From NCBI RefSeq assembly GCF_001885215.1, contig NZ_CP018091.1:496001-560000 (forward strand): a DNA stretch of 64,000 nt. Reading direction: 5' to 3'. The notes beneath the pieces were generated by a model. The model was not told the origin of the DNA and did no database searches. It worked only from the letters and a program-made list of their open reading frames with translations. Shown in pieces: positions 1-11,899 of this stretch. Every line of letters begins with the position of its first letter. Positions within the stretch are counted from its first letter, which is position 1. Both the position numbers and the translations under genes were made by a program. Source of the DNA: Synechococcus sp. SynAce01 (GTDB taxonomy: Bacteria > Cyanobacteriota > Cyanobacteriia > PCC-6307 > Cyanobiaceae).

Positions 1-92
1 AAAAACCAGGACGCACAGAGTTGGCGGTACTCCTCAAGGGGCCGCTGGTTCGTCGGCACCGGACAGGGTGGGGACGGGCAGGCCTGATCCAT
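1..92 (-). CDS. CGLD27 family protein, N-terminal part (runs off the window)
   Basis: Only the first 30 codons are in the window. The ATG at 92 opens a frame reading MDQACPSPPC, then QRPLEEYRQL, then a CASWF segment that enters the first hydrophobic stretch. This proline-rich start followed by RPLxEYxxL...SWF is the familiar beginning of CGLD27 (DUF1230) proteins, membrane proteins conserved from cyanobacteria to chloroplasts. The start lies inside rsfS, so the genes overlap by 59 bases and are probably translated from one mRNA (DUF3318-rsfS-CGLD27). The biochemical role of CGLD27 is not established; plant homologues are linked to iron homeostasis in chloroplasts. Confidence 0.75.
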   Translation of the reverse strand, partial: MDQACPSPPCPVPTNQRPLEEYRQLCASWF

Positions 93-480
93 GGGGGCGC
101 AACGGCGGAATCTCGTCGGGCGGGAAGGAGCTTGAGCTTAAGAACGGCACCTGTTCGCCGTGCCCCCAGAACGCTTCGAGGTCGTAATACTCACGATCGC
201 GGGCGCTGAGCACATGGACGATCAATTCGCCGTAGTCGAGCAGAACCCAGTGGCCTTCACGCTGACCCTCCTTGCCGCGGGGCAGGCGGGTGGCTTCAAG
301 CTCCAGACGGTCTTCGACCGAGCGGGCAATCGCCCGCACCTGAACATCGGAGAGGCCGGAGCAGATCACGAACCAGTCGGCCAGTGACGACACCTCATCC
401 ACCCGGATCAGGCAAATATCCACGGCCTTGCGGTCGTCGCAGGCCTCGGCAGCCAGCCGGGCGAGCTGATCACTATCCAT
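34..480 (-). CDS. rsfS: ribosomal silencing factor RsfS (Iojap family)
   Basis: RsfS binds ribosomal protein uL14 and keeps 30S and 50S subunits apart under poor nutrition. The 148-residue product has the family core: KAVDICLIRVDEVSSLADWFVI near the N-terminus, CSGLSDVQVRAIA, then GHWVLLDYGELIVHVL and REYYDLEAFWG. I start at the ATG at 480 (MDSDQLARLA) because homologues begin just before this helix. The frame is open upstream to 552, but only through the end of the DUF3318 gene. The start overlaps that gene by 8 bases, which suggests coupled translation. The proline-rich C-terminal tail overlaps the start of the CGLD27 gene. Confidence 0.92.
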   Translation of the reverse strand: MDSDQLARLAAEACDDRKAVDICLIRVDEVSSLADWFVICSGLSDVQVRAIARSVEDRLELEATRLPRGKEGQREGHWVLLDYGELIVHVLSARDREYYDLEAFWGHGEQVPFLSSSSFPPDEIPPLRPHGSGLPVPTLSGADEPAAP

Positions 481-1123
481 AGACGTTCTCACTGGTGACG
501 GACTGGCGACTTCCCTGCTGTTGGGCCATTTCGGCACGCGCTTTCTCCGCACTCTTGCGCAGGGCTTCGAGGCGGTCTTCGTAGAAGGAGCGTTTGCGTT
601 TCTTGCGGGTCTGTTCCACCCGCTCTTTCAGGGCGCCACCCAGGCTCTTGTAAGCGTTGGGCAGGCTGTAGCCGAAGCGGGTGGCCAGGGAAATGGCCCG
701 CTCGTCGGCGGCAATGGCGTCCTGCAAGCGCTTCTCAGAGTTGTTCTTGAGATACAGCCGGTAGCCGGCAAATCCCGAGAGGCCCATGGCCATCATCAGC
801 AACAGGCCGTCCTGCACCCAGAGCTCACCGATCGCACCGCCCAGGCCGATCGCCAGGGCGGCCATCTCCCAACCGTCACGGGGCACCGCATCGTTCTGCA
901 CCCGGCCCACCTCGTGCCAGAAGAGCAGGTTGCGGTGATCGAGGGCCAGCTGATCCCACTGATCGAGATCCACCTGGATCTCCACCTCATCGCGACCAAT
1001 CTCTTCGATCGAGATCAAGGCAGGATCGGCAGAGGCGGCGGCTTCCACAAACACCCAGCTCTGCATCTCCGGAGGGAGGAGCCCCTTCAGGCGCTGGAGT
1101 TCGCTCATGAAACCGGCGGACAT
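473..1123 (-). CDS. DUF3318 domain-containing membrane protein
   Basis: A 216-residue cyanobacterial protein of unknown function. It starts MSAGFMSELQRLKGLLPPEM, has an acidic N-terminal half containing a FWHEVGRVQND segment, then a hydrophobic GLGGAIGELW...LLLMMAMGLSGFAGY region that looks like one or two membrane spans. A basic, coiled C-terminus (TRKKRKRSFYEDRLEALRKSAEKARAEMAQQQ) follows. The HExGR motif near residue 69 resembles a degenerate zinc-protease HExxH but lacks the second histidine, so I do not call a protease. It is the first gene of the leftward rsfS-CGLD27 set and diverges from carB across 101 bases. The family assignment is from recall of the cyanobacterial family. Confidence 0.7.
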   Translation of the reverse strand: MSAGFMSELQRLKGLLPPEMQSWVFVEAAASADPALISIEEIGRDEVEIQVDLDQWDQLALDHRNLLFWHEVGRVQNDAVPRDGWEMAALAIGLGGAIGELWVQDGLLLMMAMGLSGFAGYRLYLKNNSEKRLQDAIAADERAISLATRFGYSLPNAYKSLGGALKERVEQTRKKRKRSFYEDRLEALRKSAEKARAEMAQQQGSRQSVTSENVYG

Positions 1124-1224
1124 CGTTTCGATCCTGCATATTAGCGAGATCGGCCGCCAGCGAAGGGCAGCAGAACCATCGGGGTGCGTGAGAGGCTAAG
1201 CCCGTTTGGCCCCTCACCCATCCC

Positions 1225-4575
<3,351 letters not shown>

Positions 4576-4603
4576 GATCGCATCCATCTCTGATTCGATT
4601 GTT

Positions 4604-5290
4604 TTGACCATCTCCGCCCCCGCCAGCACCGCCCCAGGCACCGACCTGCGCGAGCTCTTCCAGGCGGCCTACCAGAACCGCTACACCTGGGAACCGGGCT
4701 TTGGCGGCTACGCGGGCCGTTGCGTCTGGGAGCAGGAGGGCCAGCGCGCCGAAGGCCGTTTCATGGTGGGCGCCGACCTCAAGGCGAACGTGGAGGGCAT
4801 CGACGACGAGACCATCAGCAAAGCGGTGGGCTCCCAGCTCTGGGAGGTCTGCATCCACCGGGTGCGCCGCAGCTTCGAGCAGACCCACGGCGCCAACACC
4901 TTCACCGCCGGTGACACCAATGAGGTGGGCGTTGAGGTGATCGTGGGCGGCAAGAACAGCGGCGATCGCTATCGCATCGCTAACGATGTGGTGACGATGG
5001 TGCACCGCCACATCCACGGCACGGTGGTGACGATCTACACCGGCAGCACCACCGACACTGGTGCCGGCTACCTCAGCCACACCTACAGCAGCCTCTACAC
5101 CGACCCCGCCAGCGGCGCGGCCAAAGGTGGCAAGAGCAGCTTCACCGACACCTTCGTGCCACTCGGCGGCCAGGGCCCCTGGGTGCTGAGCGAACGGGTG
5201 ATCGCCACCGAGGCCTTCAGCGGAGCCGATGGTGAAAGCCAGCCGGCCAGCCGTCAGACCTTCCGTTTCGAAGAGCTCACGGCCCATTGA
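4604..5290 (+). CDS. DUF3386 domain-containing protein
   Basis: A 228-residue soluble protein of a cyanobacterial/plant-like family without known function. Recognisable parts are LRELFQAAYQNRYTWEPGFGGY at the N-terminus, the tract ETHGANTF-like QTHGANTFTAGD, and a C-terminal VLSERV region ending FEELTAH. No signal peptide or membrane span is seen. No ATG lies between the carB stop and the conserved region, so I start at TTG 4604 (MTISAPAS), which gives a typical family N-terminus; the longer open frame upstream runs inside carB. It lies 28 bases after carB and may be co-transcribed. Confidence 0.82.
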   Translation: MTISAPASTAPGTDLRELFQAAYQNRYTWEPGFGGYAGRCVWEQEGQRAEGRFMVGADLKANVEGIDDETISKAVGSQLWEVCIHRVRRSFEQTHGANTFTAGDTNEVGVEVIVGGKNSGDRYRIANDVVTMVHRHIHGTVVTIYTGSTTDTGAGYLSHTYSSLYTDPASGAAKGGKSSFTDTFVPLGGQGPWVLSERVIATEAFSGADGESQPASRQTFRFEELTAH

Positions 5291-5328
5291 GCCCGCTGGC
5301 TTGAATCCCCAACGGTTGCTTCACGAAA

Positions 5329-5354
5329 GGTGGCTGAATTAGCCTTCAGCCGCC
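5329..5354. terminator. hairpin between convergent genes (possible terminator)
   Basis: A 10-base arm GGTGGCTGAA (5329-5338) pairs with TTCAGCCGCC (5345-5354), with one G-T pair and a six-base loop. It sits between the end of the DUF3386 gene and the end of the leftward DUF6447 gene. There is no T-run on either side, so intrinsic termination is uncertain. A near copy of the right arm, TTCAGCCGCC, follows at once (5356-5365). Confidence 0.3.
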
Positions 5355-5356
5355 AT

Positions 5357-5587
5357 TCAGCCGCCTTCGGGAAGCGCCGTGATGCCCTTGAGGCGTTCGT
5401 TGAGCTGGAACGCCATCGACTGCCGCCCAACCGCCAGCACCTTGAGGGTGTCTTCGTGGAAACGCAACTGGGCATCCGCCACCTGCATGCCACGCACCAG
5501 TTCCTTCACATCGTCTGGAAGGGTGTTGAGGTCGTAGCGCTTGCCCTCGAAGGTGAGCACCGGCGGGAGGGAAGCAGGATTGGTCAA
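5357..5587 (-). CDS. small DUF6447-type cyanobacterial protein
   Basis: A 76-residue protein reading MTNPASLPPVLTFEGKRYDL, then a helical segment DDVKELVRGMQVADAQLRFHEDTLKVLAVGRQSMAF with QLNERLKGI. The pattern of a short beta part (LTFEGKRYD) followed by one long amphipathic helix is that of small cyanobacterial proteins annotated DUF6447. The start is TTG at 5587; no ATG is available in frame. Function unknown. It sits downstream of the ABC exporter on the other side of a 45-base gap and could share its transcript only by reading from further upstream. Confidence 0.65.
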   Translation of the reverse strand: MTNPASLPPVLTFEGKRYDLNTLPDDVKELVRGMQVADAQLRFHEDTLKVLAVGRQSMAFQLNERLKGITALPEGG

Positions 5588-5632
5588 GGCAGTAGCAAGC
5601 GAGGTGAGTGAACGTTACGGCCCGCCTGGCCC

Positions 5633-7372
5633 TCAGGCCGCGACCCGGATCAGCTGTCGATTGCAGAGTTCACGGTAACGGCCGTCGCGGGCCATCAACT
5701 GGTCGTGGCTGCCCTGCTCAACGATGCCACCGGCCTCGAGCACCAGGATCTGGTCGGCTCCCTGCACGGTGGCGAGGCGATGGGCAATCACCAGCACGGT
5801 GCGACCAGCCATCGCTTGCTCCAGGCCCTGTTGCACCGCCTGCTCGGATTCAGCATCGAGGGCGCTGGTGGCCTCATCGAGCAGCAGCACGGCCGGGTTG
5901 CCGAGCACGGCCCGGGCAATCGCCAGCCGTTGCAGTTGACCGCCGGAAAAATTGCTGCCCCGCTCCTCGATCCGGGCCGCGTAGCCACCCGGCAGGGCTT
6001 CGATGAAGTCAGCGGCATTGGCCAGCCGTGCTGCCTGGCGCACCTGCTCGCTGCTGGCTGGACGTCCGAAGCGGATCGCCTCTGCCACCGTTCCGGAGAA
6101 CACGGAGCTCTGCTGGGGCACCAGGGCGATGGCACGGCGCAGATCGGCGGCGCGCAGGCCGGCCAGGTCCTGGCCGTCGAGCAGCACCCGACCGCGCTGG
6201 GCGGTGTTGAAGCGCAGCAACAGGGAAAAGAGGGTGCTCTTGCCGGCTCCCGACGGCCCCACCAAGGCGACGAGCTGGCCAGGGGCCGCTGTGAGCTGGA
6301 GGTTGCGCAACACCGGTTTGGTCGGGTCGTAGCCGAACCAGACGCCCTCCAGGCGCAGCTCCCCACGCACCGAGCCCAGCGGCCTGGCATCGATCGGATC
6401 GGGAGTTTCCACGGCCTCCGCTTCAATCGCCCGTAGGCGCCGCAGCGAGGCCTGACCCTGCTGAAACTCGTTGTAGTTGGTGGTGAGGTGGGAGATCGGA
6501 TCGATCAGCATCAGCAGGGCCGCCACATAACTGCTGAACCCCTGGCTGTCGAGGCCTCCGGCCTGGATCCGCGAGGCGCCGATCAGCAGCACCGAGAGGA
6601 TGCCGGCCGCTTCGATGAAGCCCACCACGGGGTGTTGCAGGGCCAGCAGCTTGAGGGTGCGGTAGCGGGCACGGCGGTGCAGGTCGATCTCCTGCTCGAA
6701 GCGTTGCTGCAACCAGGGTTCAGCGGCGTAGGCGCGCACCAGCGGCAGACCGCTGATCGCTTCGCCCAGCAGCCCCGCCAGTTCACTCACCTGTTTCTGG
6801 CTGCGTTCGGCAGCGGCCATCACCCGGGCACCGAAGGCACTCACCAAGACCGCCACCAGCGGGGCCAGCAGCAAGGTGGCCATCGACAGCTTCCAATCCA
6901 GGAAGACCATGTAGCCGAAGACCACCACCAGCTGCAGCAGGCTCGGGGTGCTGTCTTGGATGGTTTTGTAGATCACTTCACCGACCCGGTCGGCGTCCTC
7001 GGTGAGGCGATAGGTGAGATCGCCGGCCGAGAGCTTCTCGAGCGCGCCGAATTCCAGCTTCTGCAGGCGGGCGAACAACTGGCTGCGCAGGGCCTGGCTG
7101 ACCTGCAGGGCCGGGGAGGCCAGCAGGGTGTCCTGGCCGAACTGGGCCAGTTTCTGCAGCAGAAACACCGCCAGGGCCTGCAGGATCACCCGCAGCACGG
7201 TGGGGAAATCGCCGGCACCGATCGCCGGGATCAGCTGACCGGCCAGCCAGGCCAGCAGGGGCCAGCAGGCCACAAACACCAGCATGCAAACCCCTCCGGC
7301 CCAGAGCCGGCGGCGATGGGGCTTCAGCAGCGGCAACAGACCACGGAAGCCGGCCGGGGAGGGTGCGAGCAT
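5633..7372 (-). CDS. ABC exporter half-transporter (MsbA/multidrug type)
   Basis: A 579-residue fusion of a six-span exporter membrane domain (about residues 20-310) and an ATPase domain (about 335-575), expected to work as a homodimer in the plasma or thylakoid membrane. Walker A is GPSGAGKST near 372, the Q-loop region is ALVPQQSSVF, the signature is FSGGQLQR near 474, Walker B is AVLLLDEATSALD near 495 and the switch histidine lies in VIAHRLATV. The class exports lipids, peptides or drugs; the substrate cannot be read from sequence. The gene stands alone on this strand and diverges from the S4-domain gene. Confidence 0.92.
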   Translation of the reverse strand: MLAPSPAGFRGLLPLLKPHRRRLWAGGVCMLVFVACWPLLAWLAGQLIPAIGAGDFPTVLRVILQALAVFLLQKLAQFGQDTLLASPALQVSQALRSQLFARLQKLEFGALEKLSAGDLTYRLTEDADRVGEVIYKTIQDSTPSLLQLVVVFGYMVFLDWKLSMATLLLAPLVAVLVSAFGARVMAAAERSQKQVSELAGLLGEAISGLPLVRAYAAEPWLQQRFEQEIDLHRRARYRTLKLLALQHPVVGFIEAAGILSVLLIGASRIQAGGLDSQGFSSYVAALLMLIDPISHLTTNYNEFQQGQASLRRLRAIEAEAVETPDPIDARPLGSVRGELRLEGVWFGYDPTKPVLRNLQLTAAPGQLVALVGPSGAGKSTLFSLLLRFNTAQRGRVLLDGQDLAGLRAADLRRAIALVPQQSSVFSGTVAEAIRFGRPASSEQVRQAARLANAADFIEALPGGYAARIEERGSNFSGGQLQRLAIARAVLGNPAVLLLDEATSALDAESEQAVQQGLEQAMAGRTVLVIAHRLATVQGADQILVLEAGGIVEQGSHDQLMARDGRYRELCNRQLIRVAA

Positions 7373-7422
7373 CGGCAGACCTTATCAGCGCTGTTTCAGT
7401 GCCCCCGCCTGCGGCTGAACCC

Positions 7423-7608
7423 ATGCGCCTGGATCAATTCCTCAAATGGCAAGGGCTCGTGGCCACAGGCGGCGAGGCGAAGTTTCGGGTGCAACAGGGG
7501 GAGGTCCAGGTCAATGGGGACGTGGAGCTGCGCCGGGGCCGCCAGCTCACCCCGGGCGACAGGGTGACGTTCGGGCGCCACAACCTGGAGGTTCCTGCCT
7601 CCACCTAA
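7423..7608 (+). CDS. small S4-domain RNA-binding protein
   Basis: A 61-residue protein consisting of one S4 domain: [20 protein letters not shown], then [20 protein letters not shown] and PGDRVTFG. This is the layout of the YaaA/YbcJ-type stand-alone S4 proteins that bind structured RNA, often ribosomal. I start at ATG 7423; the open frame continues upstream to 7363 but with a non-S4, low-complexity lead that overlaps the start of the divergent ABC gene. It runs into tpiA and the two probably form one transcript. Confidence 0.85.
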   Translation: MRLDQFLKWQGLVATGGEAKFRVQQGEVQVNGDVELRRGRQLTPGDRVTFGRHNLEVPAST

Positions 7609-7639
7609 GTTGGCCATCGCTCCACTGGTAAGGGTTCCT

Positions 7640-8380
<741 letters not shown>

Positions 8381-8387
8381 ATACCGT

Positions 8388-8673
8388 GCGCTTGGCCTGG
8401 GGCCAACAACCGTCCGAGTTCGGGGCGCTCTGCCTGAAACAGACGCCTGGGGAGTTCCTTGAACAGCAGGAAACCCGAGAACTGCGACACGCAGGAGCTC
8501 ACCAGAGTGTTCTCGTCGGCCTGCTTCTCCTCGGGGCTGAGGTCTTGGAGACGGTTCAGCGGCACCTTGCGATCAAAGTGGCCGCGGTTGAATTCGCTCT
8601 CCATTTCGTTGAGCACCGCCTCGAAGGCCGGGCGCTGGCCGTTGGGGTCGTTGCATGCCGCCTTCCCGATCTC
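8388..8673 (-). pseudogene. acsF: fragment of acsF (Mg-protoporphyrin monomethyl ester cyclase)
   Basis: The reverse strand reads NDPNGQRPAFEAVLNEMES, EFNRGHFDRKVPLNRL, LVSSCVSQFSGFLLFKELPRRL and RPELGRLLA. These match the AcsF di-iron region, where the family has NRxHFDRK, SCVSEFSGFLLFKELSRRL and then the MARDEARHAGF iron motif. Here the last motif is replaced by LAPGQAHG, consistent with a small deletion and loss of iron ligands, and the coding match stops. The frame has no normal start or C-terminus (AcsF is about 350 residues). AcsF closes the isocyclic ring of chlorophyll with oxygen; this copy cannot do so. A functional acsF must lie elsewhere. Confidence 0.7.
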
Positions 8674-8674
8674 G

Positions 8675-8845
8675 ATGGAGCAGAAGCGGCGTGAGCAGGT
8701 CCTCGCGCAGTTGCGCGGGGCTAGCTTGCGCGAAGATTGTCTCTACGGCACCAACCTGCGCAACGCCGATCTGACCGCTGCCGATCTCAGCGGCGCCTGC
8801 CTGGTGGACGCTCGCCTGCCTGTCGGTCCCAAGGGATGCGGCTGA
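8675..8845 (+). CDS. very short pentapeptide-repeat protein
   Basis: A 56-residue frame starting MEQKRREQVLAQLRGASLRE. It carries about four to five pentapeptide units of the A(D/N)LxX kind (TNLRNADLTAADLSGACLVDARL), enough for roughly one turn of a beta-helix, then ends PVGPKGCG. Complete pentapeptide proteins are usually longer, so it may be the remaining N-terminus of a larger gene or a small capped repeat protein. It overlaps the start of the HlyD-type gene by 10 bases, so it may act as a translational leader for the exporter operon. Function unknown. Confidence 0.5.
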   Translation: MEQKRREQVLAQLRGASLREDCLYGTNLRNADLTAADLSGACLVDARLPVGPKGCG

Positions 8846-9975
8846 AGCTGCTGATTGGTGGTGGGGTGATCCTCGCGGTGGCTGGACTGGCGGGCTGGCT
8901 GTGGCTGGGGCGATCCAGCGGCGGCCCTTTGAAGCTGAGTGGACGCATCGAGGGCTACGAAACGGATCTCGGGGCCAGGATCGGCGGCCGTGTGGCTGAG
9001 GTCACGGTTCGCGAGGGGGAGCGCGTCAAGGCCGGGCAGCTGCTGGTTCGCCTCGATGACGAGGAGGTGCGCGCCCGCCTGCGCGGCGCCCAGGCGCGGC
9101 TGGCTTCCTCCCGCCAGCAGTTGAGCCAGGACCGCTCTCAGATCGATGTGGTCGACAGCCAGATCCGCGAATCCCGCCTGACCGTGGCCCAGGCCGAGCA
9201 GGACAACCTGGGCCGGGTGGTGCAGGCCAAGGCCTACCTGGCCAGCGCCGAAGCCCAGCTGGCCCAGGCCCAGGCCCAGCAACGGCTGGCCAAGGTCACC
9301 CTGGGGCGCACGGACTCGTTGGTGCGGCAGGGTGCCGCTTCGCGCCAGTCGCTGGATCAAGACCGCACCGCCCTCGAAACCGCCGAAGCCGTGGTGACCG
9401 CCCAGCAGCGCCAGGTGGAGGCGGCCCGCGGCGCCCTGGCGCTGGCCGCCTCCACCGGTCTCAATCCCTCCATCCGCGCGGCCCAGCTGCAGGCCCTGGG
9501 TGACCAGCGCCAGCGCGCCCTCTCCCGGGTGCTGGCCGCAGAGAGTGATGTGCGCAGTGCCCAGGCGGCGGAGCAGCAGGTGAAAGCGGAAGCCGCTTAC
9601 TTGAGCATCCGCTCGCCCCTGGCCGCCGTGGTGATCTCCCGCAGCGTCGAGCCTGGTGCGGTGGTGGCCAGCGGCCGCATCCTGCTCACCCTGCTCGATC
9701 CCGCCACGGTGTACTTGCGCGGCTTCATTCCCCAGGGGGATCTCGGCCGGGTGCGCCTGGGGCAACGGGCCCGGATCTTCCTGGATTCCGATCCCAGCCA
9801 ACCGCTGGCAGCCCGAGTGGTGGAGGTTGATGCCCAGGCCTCCTTCACTCCCGAGACCATCTATTTCCAGCGCGACCGGGTGCGCCAGGTGTTCGGTCTC
9901 AAGCTGGCGATCGACAACCCGGCCGGTAACGCCAAACCGGGCATGCCCGCCGATGCCGAAATCCTCACCCCCTGA
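8836..9975 (+). CDS. HlyD-family membrane fusion protein (YbhG-like)
   Basis: A 379-residue periplasmic adaptor. It has an N-terminal membrane anchor (residues about 4-24, LLIGGGVILAVAGLAGWLWL) and a lipoyl-like half (GRIEGYETDLGARIGGRVAEV, then GQLLVRLDDEEVRAR). A long alanine/glutamine-rich coiled-coil hairpin spans about 80-260, followed by the second lipoyl half (YLSIRSPLAAVVISRSVEPG) and a beta-barrel region. The adaptor links an inner-membrane ABC exporter to an outer-membrane channel. I start at ATG 8836 because upstream frame is arginine-rich noise inside the pentapeptide gene. The order adaptor, double ATPase, two ABC-2 permeases is that of E. coli ybhGFSR. Confidence 0.9.
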   Translation: MRLKLLIGGGVILAVAGLAGWLWLGRSSGGPLKLSGRIEGYETDLGARIGGRVAEVTVREGERVKAGQLLVRLDDEEVRARLRGAQARLASSRQQLSQDRSQIDVVDSQIRESRLTVAQAEQDNLGRVVQAKAYLASAEAQLAQAQAQQRLAKVTLGRTDSLVRQGAASRQSLDQDRTALETAEAVVTAQQRQVEAARGALALAASTGLNPSIRAAQLQALGDQRQRALSRVLAAESDVRSAQAAEQQVKAEAAYLSIRSPLAAVVISRSVEPGAVVASGRILLTLLDPATVYLRGFIPQGDLGRVRLGQRARIFLDSDPSQPLAARVVEVDAQASFTPETIYFQRDRVRQVFGLKLAIDNPAGNAKPGMPADAEILTP

Positions 9976-11899
9976 TCCCGCCGCCGCCACCGCTGTGGTG
10001 GTGAGCGTGGTGGGGCTGCACAAGCGCTACGGCAGCCGCCCGGCTGTGGCCGGTCTGGAATTCAGCGTGCGGGCCGGGGAAATCTTCGGGCTGATCGGTC
10101 CCGATGGCGCCGGCAAAACCAGCACGTTTCACATCCTCGCTGGGGTGATCGAGCCCAGTGATGGCCAGGTGCGGGTGCTGGGCCGGCCGCCCCACGAGGC
10201 CCGTGAGCGGATTGGCTACCTGACCCAGCAGTTCTCCCAGTACCCCGACCTCAGTGTTGAGGAGAACCTGCGCTATGTGGCCGGCCTGCGGCTGGTGCCC
10301 ACCGAGCTCTGGCGGGAGCGGCGCGGCTCCCTGCTCAGACGCCTGGGTCTGGAGCCCTTCGCCGATCGTCTGGCCAGCCAGCTCTCCGGTGGCATGAAGC
10401 AGAAGCTGGCCCTCTGCTGCGCCCTGATCGACAGACCCCAGCTGTTGCTGCTCGATGAACCCACCACTGGAGTGGATCCGGTGTCGCGCCGCGACTTCTG
10501 GGACGTGCTCACCACCCTGGCGGAGGAGGGGGTCACGATCGTGGTGGCCACCCCTGATCTGGTGGAGGCCGAGCGCTGCCACCGCATCGCCCTTGTGCAG
10601 CAGGGGCGCCTCGAGAGCCTGGGCAGCCCGGCTGAGCTGAAACGGGAGCTGGGCCTGAGCCGGCTGGAGCTGCGGGGGGCTGCGCCGGTGGCGGCTGAAC
10701 CGCTGCTGCGCGGTGGCGCGATCGTTGACGTGCAGACCTTTGGCGATCGGCTCGATCTGCTGGTGAACGATGCGGCCGCGGGCGAAGCCCAGGTGCGAGA
10801 GCTGTTTCGCCAGGAGGGTTTGCCGCTGCAGGAGCTGCGCCGCAGCAGCCCAACACTTGAGAATGTGGTCGTGATCCGCCAGCGCCGCCAGGCCGGGGAG
10901 CTGCCGCTGCTGCCCTTCCCCCAGCCCCAGGCCGTGCGCCGCCACCGCTCCGATCTCGCCATTGACGCCCGCAACCTGAGCCGCCGTTTCGGGAACTTCG
11001 AGGCCGTGCGGCAGCTGACGCTGGAGATTCGCTACGGCGAGATCTTCGGTCTGCTGGGGGCCAATGGTGCGGGCAAGACCACCACGATCAAGATGCTCTG
11101 CGGTCTGCTGGCCCCCAGCTCCGGCCAGATCGTGCTGGCGGGGGAGTCGGAGCAGCTGCGGGGGCCGGATCTGCTGCGGCGGATCGGCTACATGAGCCAG
11201 AAATTCACCCTCTACGACGATCTCTCGATCCGCGAGAACCTGGAGTTCTACGCCGGGGTCTATGGCATTCCCGGCCCCCTGCGCCAACCGCGCATCGACT
11301 GGGTGATTGCCAGCTGCGGCCTCCAGGGCCAGGAGCAGATGCTCACCGCGCGGCTGCCCGGCGGTTGGAAGCAGCGGGTGGCCTTCGGTGCGGCAGTGCT
11401 GCACGATCCGGAGGTGCTCTTTCTCGATGAGCCCACCTCCGGGGTGGATCCCCTGGCGCGGCGCCAGTTCTGGAGCCTGATCAACGACTTCGCCCGCCGC
11501 GGCACTGCCATCTTGGTGACCACCCACTACCTGGAGGAAGCGGAGCAGTGCAACCGGCTCTGCTTCATGGTGGCCGGCGAAAATGTGATCGAAGGCAGCC
11601 CCGAAGCGATCAAGGCTGCCCAGCCGGGTCAGGTGCTGGAGCTGGTGTTGCCGCCGGATCAGCTCCAGCGCGCCACCCTGCTGCTGCGCCGCCACTGGCA
11701 GTCGTGGCGGGTGAGCCGTTTCGGGGATCGGCTGCATCTGGTGCTGGATGATCCCGAACGGGAGATCGAGACGCTGCGGCCGCTGCTGGCCCAGGCGCAA
11801 CTCAGCCTGGAGGAGCTGCGCCCGGTGCCCCAGTCGCTTGAGGATGCCTTCATCGGCACGGTGCAGCGGGCCCAGGCGCCAGAGAAGGAGCAAGCGTGA
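9953..11899 (+). CDS. tandem-domain ABC transporter ATPase (YbhF-like)
   Basis: A single 648-residue chain with two ABC ATPase domains. Domain 1 has Walker A GPDGAGKTS near residue 49, signature LSGGMKQKL near 144 and Walker B LLLDEPTTGVDP near 164. Domain 2 has Walker A GANGAGKTT near 369, the variant signature LPGGWKQR near 468 and Walker B LFLDEPTSGVDP near 489. The variant second signature is a feature of the YbhF group. ATG 9953 overlaps the adaptor gene by 23 bases; GTG codons at 9995-10003 are alternatives that also precede the first conserved strand. It powers efflux by the two ABC-2 permeases downstream. In E. coli the system exports cationic drugs and affects Na+ tolerance; the substrate here is unknown. 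Confidence 0.92.
   Translation: MPKSSPPDPAAATAVVVSVVGLHKRYGSRPAVAGLEFSVRAGEIFGLIGPDGAGKTSTFHILAGVIEPSDGQVRVLGRPPHEARERIGYLTQQFSQYPDLSVEENLRYVAGLRLVPTELWRERRGSLLRRLGLEPFADRLASQLSGGMKQKLALCCALIDRPQLLLLDEPTTGVDPVSRRDFWDVLTTLAEEGVTIVVATPDLVEAERCHRIALVQQGRLESLGSPAELKRELGLSRLELRGAAPVAAEPLLRGGAIVDVQTFGDRLDLLVNDAAAGEAQVRELFRQEGLPLQELRRSSPTLENVVVIRQRRQAGELPLLPFPQPQAVRRHRSDLAIDARNLSRRFGNFEAVRQLTLEIRYGEIFGLLGANGAGKTTTIKMLCGLLAPSSGQIVLAGESEQLRGPDLLRRIGYMSQKFTLYDDLSIRENLEFYAGVYGIPGPLRQPRIDWVIASCGLQGQEQMLTARLPGGWKQRVAFGAAVLHDPEVLFLDEPTSGVDPLARRQFWSLINDFARRGTAILVTTHYLEEAEQCNRLCFMVAGENVIEGSPEAIKAAQPGQVLELVLPPDQLQRATLLLRRHWQSWRVSRFGDRLHLVLDDPEREIETLRPLLAQAQLSLEELRPVPQSLEDAFIGTVQRAQAPEKEQA

Noticed and set aside
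473-1123. HExxH-like zinc protease reading of the DUF3318 protein
   Set aside because: The motif is HEVGR, without the second histidine or a downstream ligand.
8386-8835. Rightward frames across the acsF fragment and the upstream extension of the HlyD-type gene
   Set aside because: The reverse strand carries clear AcsF similarity there, and the extension is arginine-rich without adaptor features.
9965-11893. A 642-codon open frame antisense to the double ABC ATPase
   Set aside because: High-GC shadow of the real gene; composition is histidine/glutamine-rich and no motif is seen, while the plus strand has all ABC motifs.
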